The translations under genes and the position numbers were made by a program. The notes under the pieces are model-generated. The model was not told where the DNA came from and did not search any database. It worked only from the letters and a program-made list of their open reading frames with translations. This document shows, in pieces, positions 1-6,495 of a stretch of 11,775 nt of DNA. The stretch lies in assembly GCA_002322035.1 (NCBI GenBank), contig DCNF01000075.1, positions 14,390-26,164 on the forward strand, in the 5' to 3' direction. Origin of the DNA: Geobacter sp. UBA1603 (lineage in GTDB: Bacteria; Desulfobacterota; Desulfuromonadia; Geobacterales; Pseudopelobacteraceae). The first letter of the stretch is position 1; each line of letters begins with the position of its first letter.

Positions 1-1289
1 TCCTGCAGGGCGTCGAGGCGTCTGCCGTGGCCGACCGTGTACTGGGGTATGGCCTGAGGGTGGCGGAAAATCCGCACGAAGGACGGCTCGGCATCGATCC
101 CCATGACATCCTTCAGATCCTTCATCACCCGAGTCCGCACCTCGTCGTCCGACAGCTTGACGTATTCAGGGAAACAGGCTCCTCCCATCATGCTCCGCAG
201 GAGCACCTTCCCCTCCGGGGCCCGGTTCTCGAACATGCTCGAGTCCCAGAGGGTGCCGAGGGTACTGCGGCCTTCCTTCTTCGGGATCAGGTAGCCGAAA
301 CCGTCCAGCGGGTGGGCGATGTGGTCACGCTCGTAGCCGAAGCAGACCACGGTCATGCTGGCATAGGGGATCTGATTCAGAATTGTCGTCATGGCCGGAT
401 CGATGCCGTCCAGCATTGCTGCTGCGGCAAAAGCGGGCGAGGCGATGATGACAATGTCGGCTTCCCGGTCGCTGCCGTCCTCGCAGCGCACCCGGTAGGG
501 CGATGTGAGGCTTTTTTCAATGGCCGCAACATGTCTGCCGGTCTCGACGATGCCGCCCAGTGATGCAGCCAGTGCATCGGTCAGATACTGGATTCCTTCG
601 CGGAATGAGGTCAACACCCCGCCCGGTCCAGCGGCGCTGGAGACGGCTTTGCCTTCGGCACGCTCCTGCTTCTTCTTTTTTGCCAGCATGATCATGGCCC
701 GGATCAAGCCGCCGTACTCCTGCTCCAGTTCGGCGATGCGCGGGAAGCAGGAGACGAGCGACATGGTCTCGGGGTCGCCGGCGAAGATACCGGACACCAT
801 CGGTGCAATCAGCTTGTCGAGCGCTTCCGTGCCCAGTCGCCGCCGGCCGAAATCGGCCAGGGTCTCGTCGACCCCATGGGGAGCCGGGGAAATGAAGGGG
901 GTCGGCTCCAGAGCAAGGCGCAGCTTGCCCGGCCAGGAGATCAGGCGGCTTTTCAGGAACGAGGGGCCGTTCTCCGGCAGGCGGTGCAGCTCTCCCCCCG
1001 AGTAGATGAAGCGCTTGCGGGCGTTATCGTTGCTGCGGTGCAGAGTGCCGTCGACACCGACCGACCGGCATAGGTCGAGGGTCTGGGGCTTGCTGTCAAG
1101 GAATCCGTTCGGTCCCCATTCACAGGTGTAGCCGTCAGCCCTGATGCTCCAGACTTTTCCCCCGGGCCGTTGTTCCCGCTCAAAGAGGCTTAATTCGAGA
1201 TCAATGTCCGCTCTCGCCGCTTTTTCGCGCAGAAGCCACGCCGTGGACAGCCCGGAGATCCCTCCGCCGATGATGATCGCCTTTTTCAT
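1..1289 (-). CDS. hemG: Protoporphyrinogen oxidase (HemG/HemY type), 3' end cut off by window edge
   Basis: Oxidises protoporphyrinogen IX to protoporphyrin IX, the penultimate step of protoporphyrin-dependent haem synthesis, using FAD. Reading leftwards from ATG 1287-1289 gives 429 codons with no stop before the edge. The N-terminus MKKAIIIGGGISGLSTAWLL is a Rossmann FAD-binding fold (GGGISG at residues 8-13), followed by an acidic strand end and RPGGKVWS (about residues 36-47). EWGPNGFLD (about 60-68) and MVSGIFAGDPE (about 157-167) are typical of flavin-dependent protoporphyrinogen oxidases. The family usually has about 460-480 residues, so roughly 35-50 C-terminal residues, including the last FAD-contacting motif, lie outside. 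The start is supported by a GGGAG site 6 bases upstream and a near-consensus promoter. The family label is secure; whether it accepts protoporphyrinogen or coproporphyrinogen III cannot be decided from sequence alone. In organisms with anaerobic relatives the natural electron acceptor may not be O2. Confidence 0.9.
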   Translation of the reverse strand, partial: MKKAIIIGGGISGLSTAWLLREKAARADIDLELSLFEREQRPGGKVWSIRADGYTCEWGPNGFLDSKPQTLDLCRSVGVDGTLHRSNDNARKRFIYSGGELHRLPENGPSFLKSRLISWPGKLRLALEPTPFISPAPHGVDETLADFGRRRLGTEALDKLIAPMVSGIFAGDPETMSLVSCFPRIAELEQEYGGLIRAMIMLAKKKKQERAEGKAVSSAAGPGGVLTSFREGIQYLTDALAASLGGIVETGRHVAAIEKSLTSPYRVRCEDGSDREADIVIIASPAFAAAAMLDGIDPAMTTILNQIPYASMTVVCFGYERDHIAHPLDGFGYLIPKKEGRSTLGTLWDSSMFENRAPEGKVLLRSMMGGACFPEYVKLSDDEVRTRVMKDLKDVMGIDAEPSFVRIFRHPQAIPQYTVGHGRRLDALQ

Positions 1290-1320
1290 GCCAGCTCCCT
1301 GATCTGCAGTAGTGCTCTTG

Positions 1321-1349
1321 ATAGTACGTAGCTGCTCAGGGTGTGTCAA
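1321..1349 (-). promoter_or_regulatory. Sigma70-type promoter for hemG
   Basis: On the minus strand, TTGACA (bases 1344-1349) is separated by 17 bases from TACTAT (1321-1326). This is a perfect -35 box and a 5/6 -10 box at optimal spacing, about 30 bases upstream of the hemG start codon. The match and position make this the likely hemG promoter. Direct sequence match; no expression evidence. Confidence 0.75.
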
Positions 1350-1370
1350 GCCGTGTGTAATGGTTTGACA
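1344..1370. repeat. Inverted repeat formed by facing TTGACA boxes
   Basis: TGTCAA (1344-1349) and TTGACA (1365-1370) are reverse complements, with 15 bases between them, in the divergent hemG / HEAT-gene spacer. They double as the -35 boxes of the two outward promoters, so the symmetry may simply reflect two promoters back to back. It could alternatively be an operator for a shared regulator. The bases between the arms are not symmetric. Confidence 0.4.
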
Positions 1371-1392
1371 AGTGAGCTATTGCGTATAATAT
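1365..1392 (+). promoter_or_regulatory. Candidate promoter for the HEAT / HD-GYP pair
   Basis: TTGACA (1365-1370) is followed by an AT-rich stretch holding TATAAT (1385-1390, spacer 14) and the overlapping TAATAT (1387-1392, spacer 16). The hexamers are good, but the perfect -10 is at a short spacing, so the functional -10 may be the offset one. It lies 38-45 bases upstream of the ATG at 1430 and would drive the two overlapping genes downstream. Confidence 0.5.
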
Positions 1393-1429
1393 TACCGGCA
1401 GTACGCAGTATTTTCCAGAAGGATTTCCC

Positions 1430-3004
1430 ATGAATTTTTTCCGTCCCCCCTCGCTTCAGGAGGCCATGGACGCCCTTGGGGGTGTATACCGGGCCTTGCG
1501 GGCATGGAAGTTTTATCCGAAGGGGCATCCATCCCGAAAAGCGTCGATGCAGTCAGCCCACCAGGATCTGCTGCTGATGCTTGGCGGCAATGATCTGCAC
1601 CTTGCCTGCGGGCGAACCGGCTTCAGCCTCCCGGATGGAGAACAGCTCAAAGATCCGTCACGGATGGCTTCCGCGCTTTCCTACGAACTTTTTATCCGGC
1701 GGGCACAGAAAATAACGATTCTAGGTGACCTGCTTCAGGACGATCTGTTCAATTTTCTGCGGGTGTTGGCATTGACGCCAGATGAAGTGCAGCGGTCCGG
1801 GGGGCTTGACCGCCTGATGGAGGACCAGGGGATCCGTACGGTCTGGCTCAATGAATTCGACCTCTCGATTATCAGGCGCCGCCGGCAGGAGATCGAAAGT
1901 CGGGGGGTGAGTGCTCCGCGCCTTGATGAGCTCGATGAAGTCGTTGATGCGGCCGAGCCGGATCAGGACCGAAACCCGGAATATGACCTGCAGACCCTGC
2001 TGGGAAGACTGACCGCTGCCAGCGACGGAGACAGCTACACGATCCTGGTGCGCCAGGCGCTTGGGTGCGCCGACCTGTTGCTGGCGGGTCACCAGATTGA
2101 ACCGCTGATACCGCTGGTTGAATTGCTGGCAAACCATGCTGAAGAACAGGGCGAGTGGGCTTCCTGCGCCCGTTTCGGGCTGGATCACCTGTCTGCGATT
2201 CCCGACCTGCTTGATTTTCTTCTTGAGCATGCCGACGATGCGCACGGCATATCCCGCACATCCCTGCGGCAGGTTCTTTTCTGTGCCGGTCCCGGTGGCA
2301 TAACGGCAGCCATAGAAAAAATCGGATCCACCGAAAGCATCGCCCTGCGCAAAGTGCTGACGCTTCTTCTGGTGCAGCTCGGAGAGCCTGCCGTGAGGCC
2401 GATCCTGAAACTGATCGAAGACCCTCGCTGGTATATAGTCCGCAACCTTGCCGCCATACTGGGAGACATCGGCAGTCAGGAGGCGGTTCCTGACCTTCAG
2501 CGCTGCCTGGCGCACTCCGACATCCGGGTTTGCAAGGAGGCCATCCGCAGCCTGGCAAAAATCGGCGGCAATGATGCAGAGCAGGCGATCATCGCGATAC
2601 TGCGCGACAATAATCCGTCGCTGCAGCCCCAGGCAGTTGCCTCGCTGGGGGGTATGAAAAGTCGCCGGGCCCTGGGCGACCTGCTCCAGATCGCCTGCAG
2701 CAATGATACCTTCCTGAAGCAGTTGGCGCTCAAGGTCGATGCTGTTACGGCAATTGCCCTGATCGGAGATCGCAAGGCGGTTCCCTATCTGGTGGACCTT
2801 CTGGAAAGCCGGCACCTGGTTGCCCGGTCCCGCTGGGATCAGTACAAGGTGGCCGTGGCCGGCAGTCTGGGAAGGCTCGGAGATTCCAGGGCCCTGCCTG
2901 CCCTGCGCAAGAGATCCTTCGAATCGGGTGATGTGGCCCGTGCCTGTGCTGAAGCGGTTGAAATGATCGAACGAATGGGGGATATTCCCGATGGAAGCGC
3001 TTGA
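1430..3004 (+). CDS. HEAT-repeat protein with an N-terminal domain shared with the adjacent HD-GYP protein
   Basis: A 524-residue protein with no signal peptide or membrane segment, so probably cytoplasmic. AAGGA (1419-1423) sits 6 bases before the ATG and fixes the start. Residues 1 to about 150 form a mixed domain with a FYPKGHPS motif near residues 28-35, also seen at the start of the next gene's product. A charged RRRRQEIE-like linker follows, then a middle helical region. From about residue 300 to 515 there are degenerate HEAT / PBS-lyase-type repeats, recognisable by recurring patterns such as VRNLAAILGDIGSQEAVPDL, CKEAIRSLAKIGG and VAVAGSLGRLGDSRALPAL. Such repeats act as protein-interaction scaffolds. 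The repeat class also occurs in phycobilin lyases, but nothing here suggests bilin chemistry. Its 14-base overlap with the HD-GYP gene implies coupled translation and a joint function. The exact role is unknown. Confidence 0.85.
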   Translation: MNFFRPPSLQEAMDALGGVYRALRAWKFYPKGHPSRKASMQSAHQDLLLMLGGNDLHLACGRTGFSLPDGEQLKDPSRMASALSYELFIRRAQKITILGDLLQDDLFNFLRVLALTPDEVQRSGGLDRLMEDQGIRTVWLNEFDLSIIRRRRQEIESRGVSAPRLDELDEVVDAAEPDQDRNPEYDLQTLLGRLTAASDGDSYTILVRQALGCADLLLAGHQIEPLIPLVELLANHAEEQGEWASCARFGLDHLSAIPDLLDFLLEHADDAHGISRTSLRQVLFCAGPGGITAAIEKIGSTESIALRKVLTLLLVQLGEPAVRPILKLIEDPRWYIVRNLAAILGDIGSQEAVPDLQRCLAHSDIRVCKEAIRSLAKIGGNDAEQAIIAILRDNNPSLQPQAVASLGGMKSRRALGDLLQIACSNDTFLKQLALKVDAVTAIALIGDRKAVPYLVDLLESRHLVARSRWDQYKVAVAGSLGRLGDSRALPALRKRSFESGDVARACAEAVEMIERMGDIPDGSA

Positions 3005-4385
3005 TAAACCGGGTGCATTGCGATTGGTCACGCTGTTCTCAGGGGTGGTCAAGGGCATGGCCTTTTACCCGGAATCCCATCCGGCGATCCGGCAGCCGCT
3101 TCTGGAGCTGGACCGAATGATCGGAATGGCGCTGACAACGACCGATCAGCTCTCCTGGGGCGTTATCGATGGCGTCCTCTTTCTTGATGAGTACCTGTTT
3201 GTTACGCCGTCGACCGCCATTGCTGACCTGGTCAACCGTATGATGGAAAAAGAGATCGGCAGGATCATCGTCTCGGCCGGGCTCTCGTTTGATGAACTGC
3301 GGGGATTTGTTGCCCTGCTTGCCAGCCGGCCGGCTACGTTTGACCTTCTTAAAGCCCGGATGCAGCAGGAGAGGATCAGTCACATTACGCTGGTGCGGCA
3401 GGGTGAGGAAAGTTTTCAGGCTGAAGATCATGACGAGATCGAAGTTGAGGCAGAAGGGGATTATGTTGCCACCTATGGCCGGGCCCTTGATGCCATCCGT
3501 GGTCTTTGCCGCGACATCGAGCGTGGCAGAATCCCCAACAGTGCCCCGGTAATCAGGGTTGTTGACCGGATGGTCAGCATCACCATGCAGGAACCCTCAA
3601 CCCTGCTTGGCCTGACCATGATCAAGGATTACGACAACTATACCTTCAACCATTGTGTCAATGTCGGCGTGCTGGCCATGGCACTGGGCGCCACCCTGGG
3701 GCTCGACTCCCAGGACGTCAAAAGCCTCGGGATTGCCGGTCAACTGCATGATATCGGCAAAACCATGATCCCCAAGGATATCCTCAACAAGCCGGGTAAG
3801 CTTTCCAGCGACGAATTTGATGAAATGAAGCGCCATTCCGAACTTGGCTCCAAAATAATCCGCGAAATGGAGGGGCTCGGTCCGGAGATTGCCCAGGTGG
3901 TCCTGGGCCATCACCTGCACTTTAATCGCAACGGATACCCGGAATGGGCCCGTCGGCTGCCGTTTAGCCAGATGGTGGATATCATCGCCATTGCCGATAC
4001 CTATGATGCCATCACCACCTTGCGGGTCTACCAGCATCCGGTCAATCCCCGGGCCGCACTGACGGAGATGCAGAAACTGGCCGGCACGCTCCTGGACGCG
4101 CGTCTGGTAAGCCGTTTCGTTGAAATGATGGGAAAATATCCGGTCGGGACCCTGGTGCGGCTTGATACGAATGAAGTGGCCGTGGTTTACCGTCCGAACC
4201 CGATGGACGAGGATGCCCCGATCGTCAGGGTTTTGATCGATGTTGACGGCAGCCGGCTTACAGCGCCGCGGGAACAGTCACTGGTTGCCAATGACGGTGA
4301 GCGGTATTCTTCGATTGTGGCGGTGGTTGATCCGATGCTGAAAAATATCGATGTGGGTAAACTGATTGCCAGCGGGCATTACTGA
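2991..4385 (+). CDS. HD-GYP domain protein, candidate cyclic-di-GMP phosphodiesterase
   Basis: A 464-residue cytoplasmic protein. The ATG lies inside the end of the HEAT gene, preceded by GGGGGA (2977-2982), so translation is probably coupled. Residues 1 to about 135 resemble the N-terminus of the upstream protein (FYPESHPA near 25-32). A short acidic linker follows (about 140-155). The HD-GYP domain spans about 170-390: His221 in NHCVNVG, His253-Asp254 in LHDIGK, His282 in KRHSELG, His307-His308 in GHHLHFNRNGYP, and IADTYDAITT. These are the metal-binding landmarks of HD-GYP phosphodiesterases, which hydrolyse cyclic-di-GMP. The GYP triplet (315-317) is intact, but the usual HHE...DGSGYP reads HHLHFNRNGYP, so the Glu and the Asp-Gly are replaced. 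A small C-terminal beta-rich tail (about 380-464, YPVGTLVRL onward) is typical of the subfamily. There is no receiver domain, so any input would come through the N-terminal domain or the HEAT partner. Activity is inferred, not shown. Confidence 0.88.
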   Translation: MEALDKPGALRLVTLFSGVVKGMAFYPESHPAIRQPLLELDRMIGMALTTTDQLSWGVIDGVLFLDEYLFVTPSTAIADLVNRMMEKEIGRIIVSAGLSFDELRGFVALLASRPATFDLLKARMQQERISHITLVRQGEESFQAEDHDEIEVEAEGDYVATYGRALDAIRGLCRDIERGRIPNSAPVIRVVDRMVSITMQEPSTLLGLTMIKDYDNYTFNHCVNVGVLAMALGATLGLDSQDVKSLGIAGQLHDIGKTMIPKDILNKPGKLSSDEFDEMKRHSELGSKIIREMEGLGPEIAQVVLGHHLHFNRNGYPEWARRLPFSQMVDIIAIADTYDAITTLRVYQHPVNPRAALTEMQKLAGTLLDARLVSRFVEMMGKYPVGTLVRLDTNEVAVVYRPNPMDEDAPIVRVLIDVDGSRLTAPREQSLVANDGERYSSIVAVVDPMLKNIDVGKLIASGHY

Positions 4386-4960
4386 AGCGGCAGAAGGCTT
4401 AATGCCAGGGCCGCTGCCTGGCGGGTTGATGCATGGGGTGATGACAGCAGGCCGGCAATCGTCTCGGCTGAACTGCAGTCTCCCAGGCGGGCCAGCGTAA
4501 TAGCCGCTTCCGCCTCACGGGCGCCGTCGGCGGAAGCAAGGAAAGGCCTCACCTGTTCCAGGATTTCCTTTTCAGACGAAAAACGCCCTAATGCTGTTAA
4601 AGCTCTGGTCTGGATCGCGGGATTGTCATCCTTCAGCCGCTCGAGCACCACTGTCAGCGTTGCCGGAACGGCCAGGTTTCCAAGCACTTCAACCGCTGCG
4701 GCCCGTATATCAGCTTCCGGGCGGCCTGCGCAGTAGACCAGCGGCACAACGGCTTTCTCCCCGCCAATTTTCCCCAGTGCATAGATGGCTGAAATTCTGC
4801 CACCCATATCCCCGGTCTTGAGTGTATGGAGAATCTGCTCAATGCTGCTGACCCCTTCCAGCCGCTCAATCGATTCGGCGGCCGTTGTCCGCACCTCGGG
4901 ACTGGCATCTTTGAGCAACGGGCGCAAAAGCCCGATTCGTTGGCGTACGATCGGATCCAT
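4379..4960 (-). CDS. Small HEAT-repeat protein
   Basis: A 193-residue protein made almost entirely of HEAT repeats of about 30 residues. Recurrent helix pairs include LLKDASPEVRTTAAESIERL, AIYALGKIGGEKAVVPLV, IRAAAVEVLGNLA, IQTRALTALGRFS and TRQAAALALSLL. There is no signal peptide, transmembrane segment or catalytic motif, so it is probably a cytoplasmic protein-protein interaction module. The ATG at 4958-4960 is the only good start: an in-frame TGA lies two codons upstream (4964-4966), and no Shine-Dalgarno site is visible. Its 3' end runs 7 bases into the end of the convergent HD-GYP gene. Given the larger HEAT protein encoded next to the same HD-GYP gene, it may belong to the same regulatory module, but that rests on proximity only. 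Confidence 0.8.
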   Translation of the reverse strand: MDPIVRQRIGLLRPLLKDASPEVRTTAAESIERLEGVSSIEQILHTLKTGDMGGRISAIYALGKIGGEKAVVPLVYCAGRPEADIRAAAVEVLGNLAVPATLTVVLERLKDDNPAIQTRALTALGRFSSEKEILEQVRPFLASADGAREAEAAITLARLGDCSSAETIAGLLSSPHASTRQAAALALSLLPLQ

Positions 4961-4968
4961 GATTCATT

Positions 4969-4997
4969 TATGTAGCAGATTGAAACGTCTGAAACAA
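4969..4997 (-). promoter_or_regulatory. Possible promoter for the small HEAT gene (near-leaderless)
   Basis: On the minus strand, TTGTTT (4992-4997), a 17-base spacer and TACATA (4969-4974) resemble a weak sigma70 promoter. The -10 box ends only 8 bases before the ATG, so transcription would start at or next to the start codon, giving a leaderless message. That would fit the lack of a ribosome-binding site. The hexamer matches are modest. Confidence 0.3.
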
Positions 4998-5046
4998 GAC
5001 CATTTCTCCAGAGGTTTTTAATTGCATCGGGAGAATATTCCACATC

Positions 5047-5075
5047 TTGCCGTAATACCTCACTCCGGATAATAT
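5047..5075 (+). promoter_or_regulatory. Candidate promoter for the AhpD-like / arsS pair
   Basis: TTGCCG (5047-5052), a 17-base spacer and TAATAT (5070-5075) form a plausible sigma70 promoter. The predicted transcript would start near 5082, leaving a short leader containing the strong AGGAGG at 5094-5099. I see no clear ArsR-type operator palindrome around it, so arsenic control cannot be claimed. Confidence 0.45.
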
Positions 5076-5105
5076 GCTCGAATGAAGCCAGACAGGAGGA
5101 ATACA

Positions 5106-5438
5106 ATGCAGACCTACTATGACCCGTCGGATTTGAAAAAATTCGGTGAGATCGGAAAAGACGCCCCGGAGCTTGCAGACAAGTTCTTCGACTATTACGG
5201 CTCAGTCTTTGCCGACGGAGCACTGAGCGAACGAGAGAAGACGCTGATTGCTCTGGCGGTTGCCCATGCCGTCCAGTGCCCCTACTGCATAGATGCCTAC
5301 ACCGTCGCCTGTCTCGAAAAAGGCTCGAACCTCGAAGAGATGACCGAAGCGCTGCATGTGGTCACTGCCATCCGGGGCGGCGCATCGCTTGTCCATGGCG
5401 TGCAGATGCGCAAAGTCGCCGAGAAGCTCTCCCTGTAA
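5106..5438 (+). CDS. AhpD / carboxymuconolactone-decarboxylase-like protein of the arsenosugar-associated family
   Basis: A 110-residue soluble protein of the AhpD-like fold. AGGAGG (5094-5099) lies 6 bases before the ATG at 5106, which is preferred over an in-frame ATG at 5082 that has no such site. The core LSEREKTLIALAVAHAVQCP leads into a CPYC redox pair (Cys58, Cys61). Where AhpD proteins carry a His four residues after the second Cys, this has Tyr65. The family that accompanies radical SAM ArsS-type proteins is called peroxidase-like in databases (from memory); no biochemical function is firmly established. The stop codon is one base from the arsS start, so the two are surely co-transcribed and probably translationally coupled. 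A role as a thiol/disulfide partner of ArsS, or in handling an arsenical intermediate, is plausible but inferred. Confidence 0.87.
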   Translation: MQTYYDPSDLKKFGEIGKDAPELADKFFDYYGSVFADGALSEREKTLIALAVAHAVQCPYCIDAYTVACLEKGSNLEEMTEALHVVTAIRGGASLVHGVQMRKVAEKLSL

Positions 5439-5439
5439 C

Positions 5440-6414
5440 ATGACCATGTCACGCTTTGCGCAGAGGCTGTCTGATCACGGCCTGGAACTCACCCGGGGTG
5501 TGACGACGACGCTACAGGTAAACGTGGGGCTGGCCTGTGACCTGACCTGCCGCCACTGCCATCTGGGGGCCGGGCCATGGCAGACCGAGCTGATGACATC
5601 TGCCGTCATCGAAGATGTCATCGCCTGCGCCGCCAGGATACCTTTTGCCTGCATCGACATCACCGGAGGGGCTCCCGAACTCCTTCCAGAGCTTCCGTAT
5701 CTGCTTTCGGGTCTGGCAGAGCGCGCCCCGAAGCTGATCGTGCGCAGCAACCTGACAGCGCTCTCACTGCCGGGCTCTGCTGCCCTGCCTGAACTCTACC
5801 GCGACCTGAAGGTATCTGTTGTAGCGTCTCTACCGGCGGTCAATGCCTCCCAGACGGAATCCCAGCGCGGCAGCGGTGCATGGGATACCGCCATCCGAAC
5901 ATTACAGAAACTGAATGTACTCGGGTACGGTCTGGCCGGCAGCGGGCTCGAACTGGATCTGGTATCAAACCCGGTCGGGGCCTTCCTTCCCCCTGGCCAG
6001 GCTGCGACCGAAAAACGTTTCCGCCAGGAACTCGCACGGCGCCATGACATCAGCTTCAACCGCCTGTTCACGTTTGCCAACGTGCCGCTGGGGCGCTACC
6101 TGGAATGGCTTGAGAGTTCCGGCAACCTCTCAGTATACCGGGAAAAGCTTGAATCGTGCTTCAATCCCTCTACGCTTCCTGGTCTCATGTGCCGTTCACT
6201 GATCTCGGTCAACTGGCTCGGCATAATCCACGACTGTGATTTTAACCTGGCTGCCGGCCTGCAGCATGGCCGGGCCCCGCTCAATATCTCTGAATTACAC
6301 GAGGTACCATCGGAAGGGACCCCGATACCGGTTGGCGACCATTGCTTCGCCTGTACTGCCGGTTCGGGCTTCACCTGAAGCGGCAGCATCGAACCTCCGG
6401 TCGGAGGATGCTGA
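5440..6414 (+). CDS. arsS: Radical SAM arsenosugar biosynthesis protein ArsS, predicted selenoprotein (TGA at 6376-6378 read as Sec)
   Basis: ArsS-type radical SAM enzymes join a 5'-deoxyadenosyl group from SAM to a methylated arsenical on the way to arsenosugars. The cluster motif is CDLTCRHC (Cys33, Cys37, Cys40), followed by DITGGAPEL, then RSNLTAL, VVASLPA and LVSNPVGAFLPP, and a Cys-rich C-terminal domain (about 190-324) with LMCRSLISVNWLG and HDCDFN. All are hallmarks of the family. A conventional reading stops at TGA 6376-6378 after CFACTAGSGFT (312 residues). Family members usually continue as CTAGAGSSC-GG, so the TGA falls exactly at the conserved Cys. The frame stays open for 11 more codons (SGSIEPPVGGC) to TGA 6412-6414, and a SECIS-like hairpin follows the first TGA. 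I therefore call a 324-residue protein with Sec313. The start is ATG 5440, one base after the previous stop; ATG 5446 is an alternative. Substrate identity rests on family membership; no arsM is visible in the window. If Sec is not inserted, the product ends at 6378. Confidence 0.85.
6384..6413 (+). promoter_or_regulatory. Bacterial SECIS-like hairpin downstream of the arsS TGA
   Basis: Beginning 5 bases after the TGA, CAGCAT (6384-6389) pairs perfectly with ATGCTG (6408-6413), and CCTCC (6394-6398) pairs with GGAGG (6403-6407). A 5'-side bulge CGAA (6390-6393) separates the helices. The apical loop is GGTC (6399-6402), bases 24-27 counting the T of TGA as 1. In E. coli fdhF the GGUC of the apical loop lies at about 22-25, so loop sequence and distance both match what SelB recognises. 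All bases lie within the extended reading frame. No T-run follows, so it is not an intrinsic terminator. Confidence 0.78.
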
Positions 6415-6495
6415 ATTGCAGATCATGTGTTGCGCATGGAATATTTTGTGATAGTTTTTAACGACTGGCAGACCTGTTTGAGACAGGAGTGACGC

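Noticed and set aside
27..563. Plus-strand frame of 178 codons near the left edge.
   Set aside because: It is a shadow of the protoporphyrinogen oxidase gene on the minus strand, which runs open to the edge.
1721..3058. Long open frame on the minus strand (445 codons) opposite the HEAT gene.
   Set aside because: Composition is unlike a folded protein (many Gln, Arg, Gly), there is no family resemblance, and the plus-strand frame has clear HEAT repeats and a ribosome-binding site.
4654..5223. Minus-strand frame of 189 codons crossing the intergenic region and the small HEAT gene.
   Set aside because: It is a frame-shifted shadow of the HEAT gene; the repeats are readable only in the 4379-4960 frame.
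6394..6407. The hairpin after the arsS TGA as an intrinsic terminator.
   Set aside because: No T-tract follows the stem, and its loop and distance fit a SECIS element much better.
6416..6444. Candidate chemoreceptor promoter TTGCAG-17-GAATAT, and a sigma54-like TGGCAG...TTTGA near 6466.
   Set aside because: The -10 matches only 3 of 6 positions, and the sigma54-like site lacks the GC at the correct spacing. A promoter probably lies in 6415-6490, but I cannot place it.
6412..6495. Possible second Sec read-through at TGA 6412-6414, since the frame stays open to near the next gene's ribosome-binding site.
   Set aside because: No second SECIS-like hairpin follows, the extra residues resemble no family tail, and the region is where leader sequences of the chemoreceptor gene belong.
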